From the NCBI GenBank assembly GCA_947453415.1, contig CANGGG010000034.1, forward strand, positions 1 to 33,167: 33,167 nucleotides of DNA, in the 5' to 3' direction. The translations under genes and the position numbers were made by a program. This document shows, piece after piece, positions 8,245 to 16,267 of the stretch (positions are counted from its first letter, which is position 1; each line of letters starts with the position of its first letter). Under the pieces are notes generated by a model, which was not told the DNA's origin, made no database searches, and saw only the letters and a list, made by a program, of their open reading frames with translations. Source of the DNA: Bacteroidota bacterium. Lineage in GTDB: Bacteria > Bacteroidota > Bacteroidia > UKL13-3.

Positions 8245-9462
8245 TTGAAAATTGTTGTAATTGGAGGAGGAGCAGCTGGGTTTTTTGCAGCCATAAGTGC
8301 GGCAAAAGCTAATGCTGATGCTGAAGTTATTATTTTAGAAAAAACAGCTAAACTGTTACAAAAAGTAAAAATATCAGGTGGTGGAAGATGCAATGTAACA
8401 CACGCATGTTTCGATTTAAAGCAATTATCTCTCTCCTATCCAAGAGGTGATAAGCATTTAAAAAGCGCATTTAGTCGTTTTTCAACTGCTGACACCATGG
8501 AATGGTTTGAAAGTAGAAAAGTAAAACTGAAAACTGAACCTGACGGAAGAGTTTTTCCAGTTTCAGATGATAGTCAAACAATCATTGATTGTTTAATGAA
8601 AGAAGTAAAAAAGCTTAAAATTCAAGTTTTAATTAGCAAAGAAGTTAGGCGAATAGAAACCAGAGATACTAGCTTTAAGTTATACATTACTGATGGCGAA
8701 AACATAGAGTGTAACAAAGTTATAGTAACAACAGGTGGCGCACCAAAAGAAGAACAGTTTAATTGGCTTAAAACATTAGGACACGAAATAATTGAGCCTG
8801 TTCCATCGTTATTTACATTTAATTTACCTAACCATCCTTTAACTGAACTTTCTGGTGTAGCGGTAAATCCTGCAAAAGTAAAAATTCCTGAATTAAAATT
8901 AGAAACTAACGGCCCTTTATTAATAACACATTGGGGTTTTAGTGGTCCTTCTGTTTTACGTTTATCAAGTTTTGGTGCTCGTTTAATAGCTGAAAAAAAC
9001 TATCATTTTGAAATTCAAATAAGTTGGTTGAACGATAAAAAGGAAGAATCCTGCAGAAATGAATTAATGAATATAAAAGCTGCAAATCCAAACAGACAAG
9101 TAAATAACTTATTTCCATTTAAATTACCTACAAGATTATTAGATTATTTATTTGATAAAAGCGAAATTAACTCAAAACTTAATTGGGCTGAAATTAGTAA
9201 AGAACAAGTAAATAAATTAGTACAAGCTTTACTTTACGATACATACCAAATAGAAGGAAAAACAGGCTTTAAAGAAGAGTTTGTTACCTGTGGTGGTGTG
9301 AACTTAAACGAAATAGACTTTAAAAATATGCAAAGCAGAAAAATAAAAGGTTTGTTTTTTGCTGGAGAAGTTTTAGACATAGACGGAATTACCGGTGGAT
9401 TTAATTTTCAAGCGGCATGGACTACTGGCTTTTTAGCTGGAAATGGTGCTGCCGCTGTTTAA
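8245..9462 (+). CDS. NAD(P)/FAD-dependent oxidoreductase, HI0933/YhiN (BaiN-like) family
   Basis: Cytoplasmic flavoprotein of 405 residues. The Rossmann FAD motif IGGGAAGFFAA is at the very N-terminus, followed by SGGGRCNVTH (the family signature), the second dinucleotide strand VIVTTGGAPKEE, and the C-terminal FAD-contact block FAGEVLDIDGITGGFNFQAAW. The physiological reaction of most of the family is unknown; a clostridial member, BaiN, is linked to bile acid reduction, but that should not be transferred here. The start is TTG at 8245. It puts the FAD motif at the usual distance from the N-terminus, and the upstream frame holds no ATG before a stop at 8221. The gene is monocistronic with its own promoter. 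It is not obviously connected to the PKS pair, although flavoenzymes often accompany such genes. Confidence 0.93.
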   Translation: MKIVVIGGGAAGFFAAISAAKANADAEVIILEKTAKLLQKVKISGGGRCNVTHACFDLKQLSLSYPRGDKHLKSAFSRFSTADTMEWFESRKVKLKTEPDGRVFPVSDDSQTIIDCLMKEVKKLKIQVLISKEVRRIETRDTSFKLYITDGENIECNKVIVTTGGAPKEEQFNWLKTLGHEIIEPVPSLFTFNLPNHPLTELSGVAVNPAKVKIPELKLETNGPLLITHWGFSGPSVLRLSSFGARLIAEKNYHFEIQISWLNDKKEESCRNELMNIKAANPNRQVNNLFPFKLPTRLLDYLFDKSEINSKLNWAEISKEQVNKLVQALLYDTYQIEGKTGFKEEFVTCGGVNLNEIDFKNMQSRKIKGLFFAGEVLDIDGITGGFNFQAAWTTGFLAGNGAAAV

Positions 9463-9490
9463 TAATTTCACTGTTTTTATTTAAATTATC

Positions 9491-9590
9491 CCGAGTTGTT
9501 GTTCATTCCGACAGGAATTTGTATATGCAAAGTTCCGTGGGAACGTCACTATTGTAAAAACGGGTTTAACTCGTTCAGAGTTGTTCTTTT
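9491..9590. repeat. Short palindromic repeat region between flavoprotein and tdk genes
   Basis: Three small inverted repeats lie close together: ATTCC/GGAAT (9505-9518), GTTCC/GGAAC (9532-9544) and a near-palindrome at 9560-9574. GAGTTGTT occurs twice (9493 and 9579). The composition is less AT-rich than the neighbouring non-coding DNA. It looks like a degenerate member of a dispersed repeat family. No reading frame is visible. Confidence 0.4.
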
Positions 9591-9647
9591 GTTGTTTCTT
9601 AGGTTAAAGTAAATTCATTAGCATTCTGAACCCGTTCCGCACTCCAA

Positions 9648-10232
9648 CTATTTCTTGCTTTTCATTCCATCGTTGAAACAAAATCTACAACGGGCTTCAT
9701 AGGTGTCTAGTTCCCCTAACATTACTAAATTATTGTCGTCAGTTTTTCTGTAAGTATGCGTTGCAATATCGTTACAAACCATGCAAATGGCGTGTACTTT
9801 TGTAACATATTCAGCTATTGCCATTAAAGCTGGCATGGGTCCAAATGGTTTTCCTAAATAATCCATATCTAAGCCCGCTACTATAACCCTTACGCCTTGT
9901 TCTGCCAGTTTTTCACAAACAAAAACAAGTTCGTTGTCAAAAAATTGGGCTTCATCGATACCAATCACATTGGCATCGCCACACATTAGCAATATATTTA
10001 AAGAAGAATTAACTGGAGTTGAATGAATAGAATTTTGATTATGAGAAACCACCGCAGTTTCGTCATACCTAATATCTACTGAGGGTTTAAAAATTTCAAT
10101 TTTTTGATTGGCAATTTTGGCCCTATTTAACCTGCGTATCAATTCTTCTGTTTTGCCAGAAAACATAGAGCCACAAACTACTTCTATCCAGCCTTTTCTT
10201 TTATCGGTATGCGCGCGAGGTTCTATAAACAT
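9648..10232 (-). CDS. tdk: Thymidine kinase (type II, zinc-binding)
   Basis: Salvage enzyme that phosphorylates thymidine to dTMP with ATP. The 194 residues match the type II (TK1-like) length. The P-loop is GSMFSGKT (21-28). The Walker B segment is IGIDEAQFF, with the catalytic Glu94. The substrate-side lasso includes DMDYLGKPFGPMPALMAIAEYV. Four cysteines in two CxxC pairs (150/153 and 182/185) form the structural zinc site. The ATG at 10232 was chosen because the usual short N-terminal extension of Bacteroidota Tdk follows it. The gene stands alone on the - strand with a good -7 element just upstream. Confidence 0.97.
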   Translation of the reverse strand: MFIEPRAHTDKRKGWIEVVCGSMFSGKTEELIRRLNRAKIANQKIEIFKPSVDIRYDETAVVSHNQNSIHSTPVNSSLNILLMCGDANVIGIDEAQFFDNELVFVCEKLAEQGVRVIVAGLDMDYLGKPFGPMPALMAIAEYVTKVHAICMVCNDIATHTYRKTDDNNLVMLGELDTYEARCRFCFNDGMKSKK

Positions 10233-10239
10233 TCAATAA

Positions 10240-10247
10240 CAAATATA
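10240..10247 (-). promoter_or_regulatory. -7 element (TAnnTTTG) upstream of tdk
   Basis: Read on the - strand the sequence is TATATTTG, an exact match to TAnnTTTG. It ends only 7 nt before the tdk ATG, which would imply a very short leader. No clear -33 element is seen at the expected distance, so the call is tentative. Confidence 0.4.
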
Positions 10248-10398
10248 GTAGATTTTGTATAAATTGTACTTTAGAAATTAGAATAAATTTGTTTGTAGCT
10301 AATTGTCAATTACTAAACTAGCAATTTATTTTTAAGGTTAGTAACACATGTTTATTATTAATTATTGTTTGCTATTGCAATTAATTGAATTTTGCAGT

Positions 10399-11511
10399 AT
10401 GAATTCCATTCAATTAATAAGTAAAATAAATTCTCGTATTGAAGATTTGGCCATGCTAAGTCAAGAAATACTAAAGCCAAATGGCGATTTAAGTAACATA
10501 GAAAAAGAGGTAATAAAAAGAAATTGCAGCGAATTATTTGAGTTAGTTTTAAAATTAAAAACTAGCAATGATTTAAGCGATGAGCAATTGGCTTTAAAAG
10601 AAAACCTGAGTCAGGAAATAAGAAATGAGCCTAGTTTTAAAGAAGTTATTACTAATAGTCTGCAGGATGATTCAAGTATCAACACCATTGCTGAAAGCAA
10701 GTTATCAGCGCTCGTTTTTGAAGAAGAAATAATTGAAACATCCATTGATCCAATTGTTGAAGTTGAGTTAGAAAACATGCATCCAATAGGTAATATATTG
10801 GCAGAAATAGCAGAAGATTTTCACCAACCAATTGTTCAAGAAACGGAAACCGAAATAACGGAAATCGAAGTTGCAAAAACGGAAGTTACCGAATCAATAA
10901 TTGAACAAAAAACTTTTGCTAATGAATATGTAATTAATGATGAGGCTTTCATACGTGGTTTTGACCCAGAGGAAGCATTGCCTGAGGGGTGGATAGGAGA
11001 AAACGAAGAAGAGGAGGAAGAGGAGGCAGAGGAAATAATTGAAGAAGAGTTGGAAACTATTGTTAAAGAAATTACAATTACAGAATCAGTTGTTACACCC
11101 AGAAAATTAGAAGTTCCGGTTTTTGAAACCAAATTGGTAAATGAAGAGCAAAAGGAAAAACCCGTTGCATTTTTTAGCATTGGTAAAACAGTGATGCCAA
11201 AAACAGAACCGAGTTTAAATGAAATGATTGCTCAAAATTTAGATGGTTTCCAATTATCGGAAAAAGTAATTGAACCGAAAATAGATAATTTAAAAACAGC
11301 AATTTCTTTGAACAAAAAAATTGCTTTTGTAAATGAATTGTTCAAAGAAAATGTGGTGGAATATGCCAAATCTATTGATAAAATAAATAGTTCAAACAAT
11401 TTAAGCGAAGCAATGCTTATTTGGACAGAATTGAAAGTAGCGCATAATTGGAACAATGAAAATACTTTGGTAAAAGATTTAGAAAAACTGATACAAAGAA
11501 GATTTAGTTAA
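10399..11511 (+). CDS. Acidic conserved hypothetical protein with C-terminal helical domain
   Basis: Function not recognised. The 370-residue protein has no signal peptide or membrane segment, so it is cytoplasmic. The N-terminal 70 residues are helical (MNSIQLISKINSRIEDLAML). The middle (about 95-270) is low-complexity and strongly acidic, including a run of seven Glu near residue 210, and is likely disordered. The last 75 residues (KKIAFVNELFKENV... AMLIWTELKVAHNW... DLEKLIQRRFS) resemble a small helical domain that I recall at the C-terminus of many uncharacterised Bacteroidota proteins. The ATG at 10399 was preferred over an in-frame one at 10348, because the extra 17 residues are hydrophobic, Cys-containing and unlike the rest. 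It is monocistronic and followed by a strong terminator. Confidence 0.75.
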   Translation: MNSIQLISKINSRIEDLAMLSQEILKPNGDLSNIEKEVIKRNCSELFELVLKLKTSNDLSDEQLALKENLSQEIRNEPSFKEVITNSLQDDSSINTIAESKLSALVFEEEIIETSIDPIVEVELENMHPIGNILAEIAEDFHQPIVQETETEITEIEVAKTEVTESIIEQKTFANEYVINDEAFIRGFDPEEALPEGWIGENEEEEEEEAEEIIEEELETIVKEITITESVVTPRKLEVPVFETKLVNEEQKEKPVAFFSIGKTVMPKTEPSLNEMIAQNLDGFQLSEKVIEPKIDNLKTAISLNKKIAFVNELFKENVVEYAKSIDKINSSNNLSEAMLIWTELKVAHNWNNENTLVKDLEKLIQRRFS

Positions 11512-11514
11512 AAC

Positions 11515-11552
11515 AAAAAGCCTGTTAGTTAAAAAACTAACAGGCTTTTTTT
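11515..11552 (+). terminator. Rho-independent terminator
   Basis: AGCCTGTTAGTT (11519-11530) pairs perfectly with AACTAACAGGCT (11535-11546) around a 4-nt loop, flanked by A5 and T7. It ends the transcript of the acidic hypothetical gene. Confidence 0.93.
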
Positions 11553-11576
11553 ATGAACATAAAACAAATTTTAGCC

Positions 11577-11600
11577 GATGTTGGCGTGCTCCCCAACATC
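11577..11600. repeat. Inverted repeat GATGTTGG/CCAACATC
   Basis: Eight-base perfect arms (11577-11584 and 11593-11600) enclose an 8-nt loop. There is no T run after it. It is the first of several palindromes in the 380-nt gene-free stretch 11553-11932, which otherwise contains no credible ORF. Confidence 0.6.
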
Positions 11601-11635
11601 AAAAAGTAACCCTTTTGAGCCTCTTTTAACTATGA

Positions 11636-11668
11636 AACTTTGTCAAAGTTTTAAACTTTGACAAAGTT
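11636..11668. repeat. 33-bp near-perfect palindrome
   Basis: AACTTTGTCAAAGTTT (11636-11651) is the exact reverse complement of 11653-11668, with a single T between. Each arm itself contains the shorter palindromic core CTTTG/CAAAG. It resembles dispersed Bacteroidota repeats. It could extrude a cruciform or bind a dimeric protein. Confidence 0.8.
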
Positions 11669-11785
11669 GTGCAAGGAAATCTTACAGCTTTGGAAAGGTA
11701 GGCCTTAAATAATTAATTAAGGCAATAAGATTATTTATGTTGGATATAGTTGTAATAATAAAACTTATTATTGTAACACAAAAAA

Positions 11786-11860
11786 GCAACTAACTTGCAC
11801 CTATCACGCCAAAATGGGCAGATAGGTCTCGTTTATGGGACCTATATACAAGTTAGCGGT
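11786..11860. repeat. attC-like imperfect palindrome upstream of M43 gene
   Basis: The outer arms CTAACTTG (11790-11797) and CAAGTTAG (11849-11856) are perfectly complementary. Inside are ACCTATC (11799-11805), GATAGGT (11821-11827) and GACCTAT (11839-11845); the middle one can pair with either neighbour. The AAC...GTT polarity, total length near 75 nt and nested short stems recall an integron attC site. However, the strict RYYYAAC/GTTRRRY cores are not met. Two more inverted repeats lie just upstream: GCCTTAA/TTAAGGC near 11702-11723, and AATAATAA/TTATTATT near 11755-11773. Confidence 0.55.
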
Positions 11861-11932
11861 CAGTGTAGCGAACAACTCGACAACAATTAAACCTTTGACA
11901 ATTTTGATAGTCTAACATTTAAATTATCAACG

Positions 11933-13297
11933 ATGAAAATAAATATACTAACTACAATTTCATTATTGCTTTTTAGCCTGACAATTCACGCTCAACAAGA
12001 AAACCAATCTTGCGGAACTTCAGTACCCAGTGAAGTATGGGAAAATGAGTTTCAAAAATTAATTTCGGAATATAAAACTGACCAAAAAACCAAAAAGCAA
12101 TTTTCAACAGTTTATACAATTCCCATTATATTTCATGTAATACATAGCGGACAGCCTATTGGAACTTTTCCTAATATCTCACAAGGTCAAATCAATTCTC
12201 AGATAACTGTTTTAAATCAAGACTTTAGTGGCAACGGATTTAATTCTTCCAATTATCCTTCTAATGCTTTTGTAAATTGGGTAATCACGCAATCATTACC
12301 GTCTGCTAATACTGATAGTAACGGTAGGGTAAAAATAGCGGACGTTGGAATTCAATTTTGTTTAGCAACAAAAGATACTAACGGTAATTTATTACCCGAA
12401 CCAGGAATCAATAGAATTAATTACCTGTCTTTGAATTTGCCAAATCCGAGTAATTATGCTACTCAAGCTACCATGAAGTCCTATCTTGACAATATTCTTA
12501 AGCCTCAGACCATTTGGGACGTAACTAAATATCTTAATGTTTGGATTACAGATAAAAACAGTGCTCTAAACTATACCGGAGTATCATCGGTCCCTCCTTT
12601 AAGTGGCTTATTGGGCGTGCCTAATAATTCGACCGATACAACCGATGGAATTTGGTGTTTTGCGAAAGTAATTGGTTCTAACAATTTATTTCCTACTGGT
12701 ATTTATGGTTCCCCAATGGTTGAAGGTAGAACACTTACACATGAGGTTGGACATTATTTGGGACTCAGACATATTTGGGGTGATGGGGCTTGTGTCACGG
12801 ATTACTGTGACGATACGCCACCAGCAGCAGCACAAAATGTTGGAGCACCAACTTATCCATTAAATGTTGGCTCATGTAGCAGCCCGACAAATGCACCAGA
12901 AGGAGAAATGTTTATGAATTTTATGGATTATCCTTGGGACCCATACAAGTATATGTTTACTACAGACCAAGCTACAAGAATGCAGACTGCCATGCTAAAC
13001 AGTCCATACAGAAATCAATTAGGAACTCATGGTTTGTGTTCGGCTCCTCTTGGACTAAATAATTTAATTTTAAATGATAATATTTCCTTTTATCCAAATC
13101 CAGCTAAGACAGAATTAAATATAAATGTTTCCCAAAACGACATAAATGAACTTTCAATAAGCAACTTATTTGGACAAGTTCTAATCATATCACAAAATCA
13201 AAACCGTATTGACATTTCTAATTTAACCAATGGCATATACATTATAACAATAAAAAAAGGGCAAAATAAATACGCGAAAAAATTCATCAAAGAATGA
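11933..13297 (+). CDS. Secreted M43-family zinc metalloprotease with T9SS sorting domain
   Basis: Exported endopeptidase of the cytophagalysin/pappalysin group, 454 residues. The signal peptide is MKINILTTISLLLFSLTIHA. A pro/N-terminal part begins with YTIPIIFHVIHSG, typical of M43B. The catalytic zinc site is HEVGHYLGLRH (270-280), with His270, His274, His280 and general base Glu271. The Met-turn follows in MNFMDYPWD. Cysteines around CVTDYCDDTPP and GSCSSP fit the conserved disulfides of the family. The C-terminus is a type A T9SS sorting domain (FYPNPAKTELNINV... ISNLFGQVL... LTNGIYIITIKKG). All catalytic residues are present. The gene stands alone between two complex palindromes and runs in the direction expected of a cassette gene. 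No promoter was recognised with confidence. Confidence 0.93.
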   Translation: MKINILTTISLLLFSLTIHAQQENQSCGTSVPSEVWENEFQKLISEYKTDQKTKKQFSTVYTIPIIFHVIHSGQPIGTFPNISQGQINSQITVLNQDFSGNGFNSSNYPSNAFVNWVITQSLPSANTDSNGRVKIADVGIQFCLATKDTNGNLLPEPGINRINYLSLNLPNPSNYATQATMKSYLDNILKPQTIWDVTKYLNVWITDKNSALNYTGVSSVPPLSGLLGVPNNSTDTTDGIWCFAKVIGSNNLFPTGIYGSPMVEGRTLTHEVGHYLGLRHIWGDGACVTDYCDDTPPAAAQNVGAPTYPLNVGSCSSPTNAPEGEMFMNFMDYPWDPYKYMFTTDQATRMQTAMLNSPYRNQLGTHGLCSAPLGLNNLILNDNISFYPNPAKTELNINVSQNDINELSISNLFGQVLIISQNQNRIDISNLTNGIYIITIKKGQNKYAKKFIKE

Positions 13298-13316
13298 TAA
13301 AAACGGAGAAAACGCC

Positions 13317-13450
13317 AGCAGGTAACAGCACATTGGCAATAGGCGGGGTTTCGTGTTCCAAAGACAGTTCTGTGGTTAATCAAACATTCGTTTTTCAAAT
13401 CAAGTTTTGTGGTAAAAGTCCCGCCCTTCGGGTAGCTGCAAAACGTTACC
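13317..13450. repeat. attC-like long imperfect palindrome downstream of M43 gene
   Basis: GGTAAC (13321-13326) pairs with GTTACC (13445-13450), AGC (13327-13329) with GCT (13435-13437), and GGCGGG (13342-13347) with CCCGCC (13420-13425), in nested order. This gives a foldback of about 130 nt with unpaired bases between stems. The base composition is richer in G+C than the surroundings. An open frame of 77 codons crosses it but is repeat sequence read through, not a gene. The polarity (AAC...GTT) matches the upstream element at 11790-11856. Confidence 0.6.
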
Positions 13451-13508
13451 CTCTCAACATCAAAACATTGAAGGAAAGGATGCCTGCAACATTTACAACA
13501 CCAACAAA

Positions 13509-13541
13509 AAATGCGTACCAACTTTAAGTCAGTACGCATTT
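13509..13541 (-). terminator. Terminator of the zinc-metalloprotease lipoprotein gene
   Basis: Read on the - strand, AAATGCGTAC and GTACGCATTT form a perfect 10-bp stem around a 13-nt loop, followed by a T-rich run. It lies about 38 nt after the stop of the - strand gene at 13579. Confidence 0.75.
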
Positions 13542-13578
13542 GAAGTATATTTTTTCGAATTTAGTAAAAGAGAAACAT

Positions 13579-16104
13579 TTATTTTTCTGCCAAGGCTTGA
13601 TCAATTTTTAGTTTTAAATTAGCATAATGTGCTTTTGCTTCATCGGTAGTTCCGCCTTTACAAATATTACCAACTTGCTTTAATTGCGAAAGTGCTGCAG
13701 CCTGAGAAACGGCATCGTATCTGCCCGATTTGAATAATGCAATGATGTTTTCTACATATGCATTTTGTAAATTTTGACGGAAAGAATTTGGATTGCTGGC
13801 ATCTGCCGCAAAACATGCTTTTGTTAAGTCGTTCATCATTTCTAAAACACTGTATTTATTGCCATAAAGTTTGGTGTCGGTTAATCTTCTTAACATGGTA
13901 GCATTTAACAAATGTGCCATAATGCTGGTTTGATAACCTAAAATTCGAGCATGAATTTTTGGGTCTTCATTGCTTCCAAAAAAGTTAAAGCCTCTGCGTT
14001 GCAATTGCAAATAATTATACAAATCTGATTGAACAGTGAACGCATCTGGTGCAAAAGCATATTTAGTTAAAACATCCATGGCACGTTTTTGCTCTTTATA
14101 ATCTACCGGAATTAATGGTTTAGTAGCACCTGCTTGCCCAATAAAACTTCTATCAACAAATACACCACCCACATAACGAGCAATTACGTTTACTTGGTTA
14201 AAATATTCCGATTGAGCAATTCTATATGCTTGGAATAACTCTTGGTAACTTTGACCGTTTTTGCTGTATTTTTCTTTTAATTTAGTAAATAATTGATTGG
14301 CCAATTTTATTCTGTCAACACCAAAAGAAATGGCATCTCCACTCATATCATTTACATTTATTCTTGGATCTATTCCGCTTCCAACACCGCGCATGTCATC
14401 GGCATCATTTCCAAAAATTAATAGTGTATCATTTGAACGTGATAATATTTTTTCTAAACGTGCTTTTTCGTTGGCTTCATTGTTCAATCCTTGTGAGTAT
14501 GCAAACTCTATTGCCCAAGCATCGTAAGGACCAGGACGAGTGGTAAAATAATCGCCTTGTTTGCTTTTATCTAATGCTACATTTACTGCAGGATAATCCA
14601 TTACAGAAGCTATTAATCCAATTTTACGAGTAATTTCTTTGTTATTAATTTGGTTTGGTTTTAGCATTTGGCTAGCCTTCATATTGTGGTTTAAACCCAT
14701 GGTATGACCCATTTCATGCATCACCAAATAATACAATGATTGCTTAATGTATTCGCGTTTTTCTACATCGCTGATGCCCTGCAATTGCATGGCATTTAAA
14801 CCAAACAGCGAAGTTTGATGTAATTGATTATTTGCATCGCAAAAAGTATGCATATTTTTGCTAAATGGCTTTTGAATATTCATTGCATTGGCATCAAATA
14901 ACTCTTCTTGACGTAATTTATTAGTAACAAAAATGTATTCAAACATAATGTCAGCTCCTAAAATTTGACCAGTTCTTGGGTCTACAAAACTAGGCCCATA
15001 ACCACCAAAAGGTGGCTGTGGCGAAGATGTCCAACGAAGCACGTTATAACGAATATCGCCAGCATCCCAAGTGGCAGTGTCGGGCTGTTCTTTTATAACC
15101 ACGGCATTTTTAAAACCTGCCGCTTCAAAAGCCAAATTCCATTTTTCACCAGCTTCTTTTATGGTTGCTTTAAATTCTGTAGGCGTTGTGTTTTCTATCC
15201 ACCAAGTAATTGGTTCTATTGGTTCAGAAATAGCAGCATTGGTATCTTTTTTCTCTAAATTCCAACGATGAATCATGTCTTTAAATGCCACTGCATTTGT
15301 TGTGGTCATGTCTTCTACTTCTTCACTAAAATACCCCACTCTAGGATCATCTGCTCTAGGCTTAAAATTGTTTTTGGGCGCTTCAATTAAAGTATGTTGT
15401 AAAAAAATACTTACCGCGCGTTCATCAGCTACTTCCTTACCTCCGCCAGCTGTTGGCATTGGATTATCGTATACATATTCTACAATTAAATCTGTGTTTT
15501 TTTCATAGTTTTTTATGCTTGAAAATTTGGTTTTTTCTTTGCTCAATCCGCCCAAACTAAACCCGGCTGGTAATCCAAAAAATGGTGACGGTTTTACTTG
15601 GCACATGCTTTCACTTAAAAAAATGGAGCTTGCATCTAATAATATTTCACCTTTTTTAACATCCTCTGCAACTATTTTCTGATTTACCAAAATAGCATCG
15701 CTAATATTTGCGTTAGCCGATTTACTAATTGGGTTGTTTTTATCGAAATAATAGCCTGTGTTTTTGATTACAAATTCTATTTTATCAAAATACCTGCGAA
15801 TGGTAAATAATTTATTGTCGCGGAAGCTACCTCTGAAATGTCCTGCGGCTACCACACCATCAACGGTATAAGAAAAATAAATATATTCTTTGTTTAACTG
15901 TTCTTTTTTAAGCACCATGAACAAATTTCCAGAAATTGTATCTTGGAAAAGTGGAAACAAACCATCTGTTTTTTTACACGATTTTATTTTATCGGCAATA
16001 GAAGTAACTTTTGGTGCCGCGGGTGCCGCGGCAATAGGCTTTTTCTTGGTAGCACAAGAAGCTACAACAATAAATGCAAAGGTTATCAAGGAAATTTTAC
16101 GCAT
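13579..16104 (-). CDS. Zinc-dependent metalloprotease lipoprotein (DUF5117/DUF5118 type)
   Basis: An 841-residue exported protein. The N-terminus MRKISLITFAFIVVASC is a lipoprotein signal with lipobox VASC, so it is probably anchored in the outer membrane. The N-terminal half matches the large domains found in this Bacteroidota protease family (DGLFPLFQDTISGNLFMVL... YIYFSYTVDG). The metzincin-type zinc site is HEMGHTMGLNH (463-473), with general base Glu464. A Met-turn follows in ASVMDYPAVN. The long C-terminal part (about 560-840) is helical and family-specific. Substrates of this family are not established. The gene is divergent from the TonB receptor (163-nt shared upstream region) and has its own terminator. 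The start is the only Met that opens the lipoprotein signal. Confidence 0.9.
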   Translation of the reverse strand: MRKISLITFAFIVVASCATKKKPIAAAPAAPKVTSIADKIKSCKKTDGLFPLFQDTISGNLFMVLKKEQLNKEYIYFSYTVDGVVAAGHFRGSFRDNKLFTIRRYFDKIEFVIKNTGYYFDKNNPISKSANANISDAILVNQKIVAEDVKKGEILLDASSIFLSESMCQVKPSPFFGLPAGFSLGGLSKEKTKFSSIKNYEKNTDLIVEYVYDNPMPTAGGGKEVADERAVSIFLQHTLIEAPKNNFKPRADDPRVGYFSEEVEDMTTTNAVAFKDMIHRWNLEKKDTNAAISEPIEPITWWIENTTPTEFKATIKEAGEKWNLAFEAAGFKNAVVIKEQPDTATWDAGDIRYNVLRWTSSPQPPFGGYGPSFVDPRTGQILGADIMFEYIFVTNKLRQEELFDANAMNIQKPFSKNMHTFCDANNQLHQTSLFGLNAMQLQGISDVEKREYIKQSLYYLVMHEMGHTMGLNHNMKASQMLKPNQINNKEITRKIGLIASVMDYPAVNVALDKSKQGDYFTTRPGPYDAWAIEFAYSQGLNNEANEKARLEKILSRSNDTLLIFGNDADDMRGVGSGIDPRINVNDMSGDAISFGVDRIKLANQLFTKLKEKYSKNGQSYQELFQAYRIAQSEYFNQVNVIARYVGGVFVDRSFIGQAGATKPLIPVDYKEQKRAMDVLTKYAFAPDAFTVQSDLYNYLQLQRRGFNFFGSNEDPKIHARILGYQTSIMAHLLNATMLRRLTDTKLYGNKYSVLEMMNDLTKACFAADASNPNSFRQNLQNAYVENIIALFKSGRYDAVSQAAALSQLKQVGNICKGGTTDEAKAHYANLKLKIDQALAEK

Positions 16105-16267
16105 ATTTATAATTTGTTATTTAAGCAAATGTGCTTTTTTAAGTTAACAAACCAAAACAATTTATGTAAAGCCTGACTTTATTTTTTGTGAAATCTTATT
16201 AATCTGACCTAATTACTTTGTATTTAAATATATTTAGATATTTTCGAACCTTAATAAAAATCATAAT

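Noticed and set aside
10836-11180. Minus-strand Ser-rich open frame in the acidic gene
   Set aside because: Its serine runs are the reverse complement of the GAA/GAG-rich acidic stretch.
11786-11860. Calling this a true integron attC site
   Set aside because: The R-type core sequences do not satisfy the consensus and there is no integrase in the window; it is reported as attC-like only.
13294-13527. Open frame of 77 codons overlapping the M43 stop
   Set aside because: It reads through the foldback repeat; the translated product has no domain character and its codon use differs from the real genes. The opposite-strand frame at 13198-13539 is rejected for the same reason.
14965-15508. Plus-strand open frames within the zinc-metalloprotease gene
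   Set aside because: All are antisense to a single long conserved protein with a signal peptide and zinc site.
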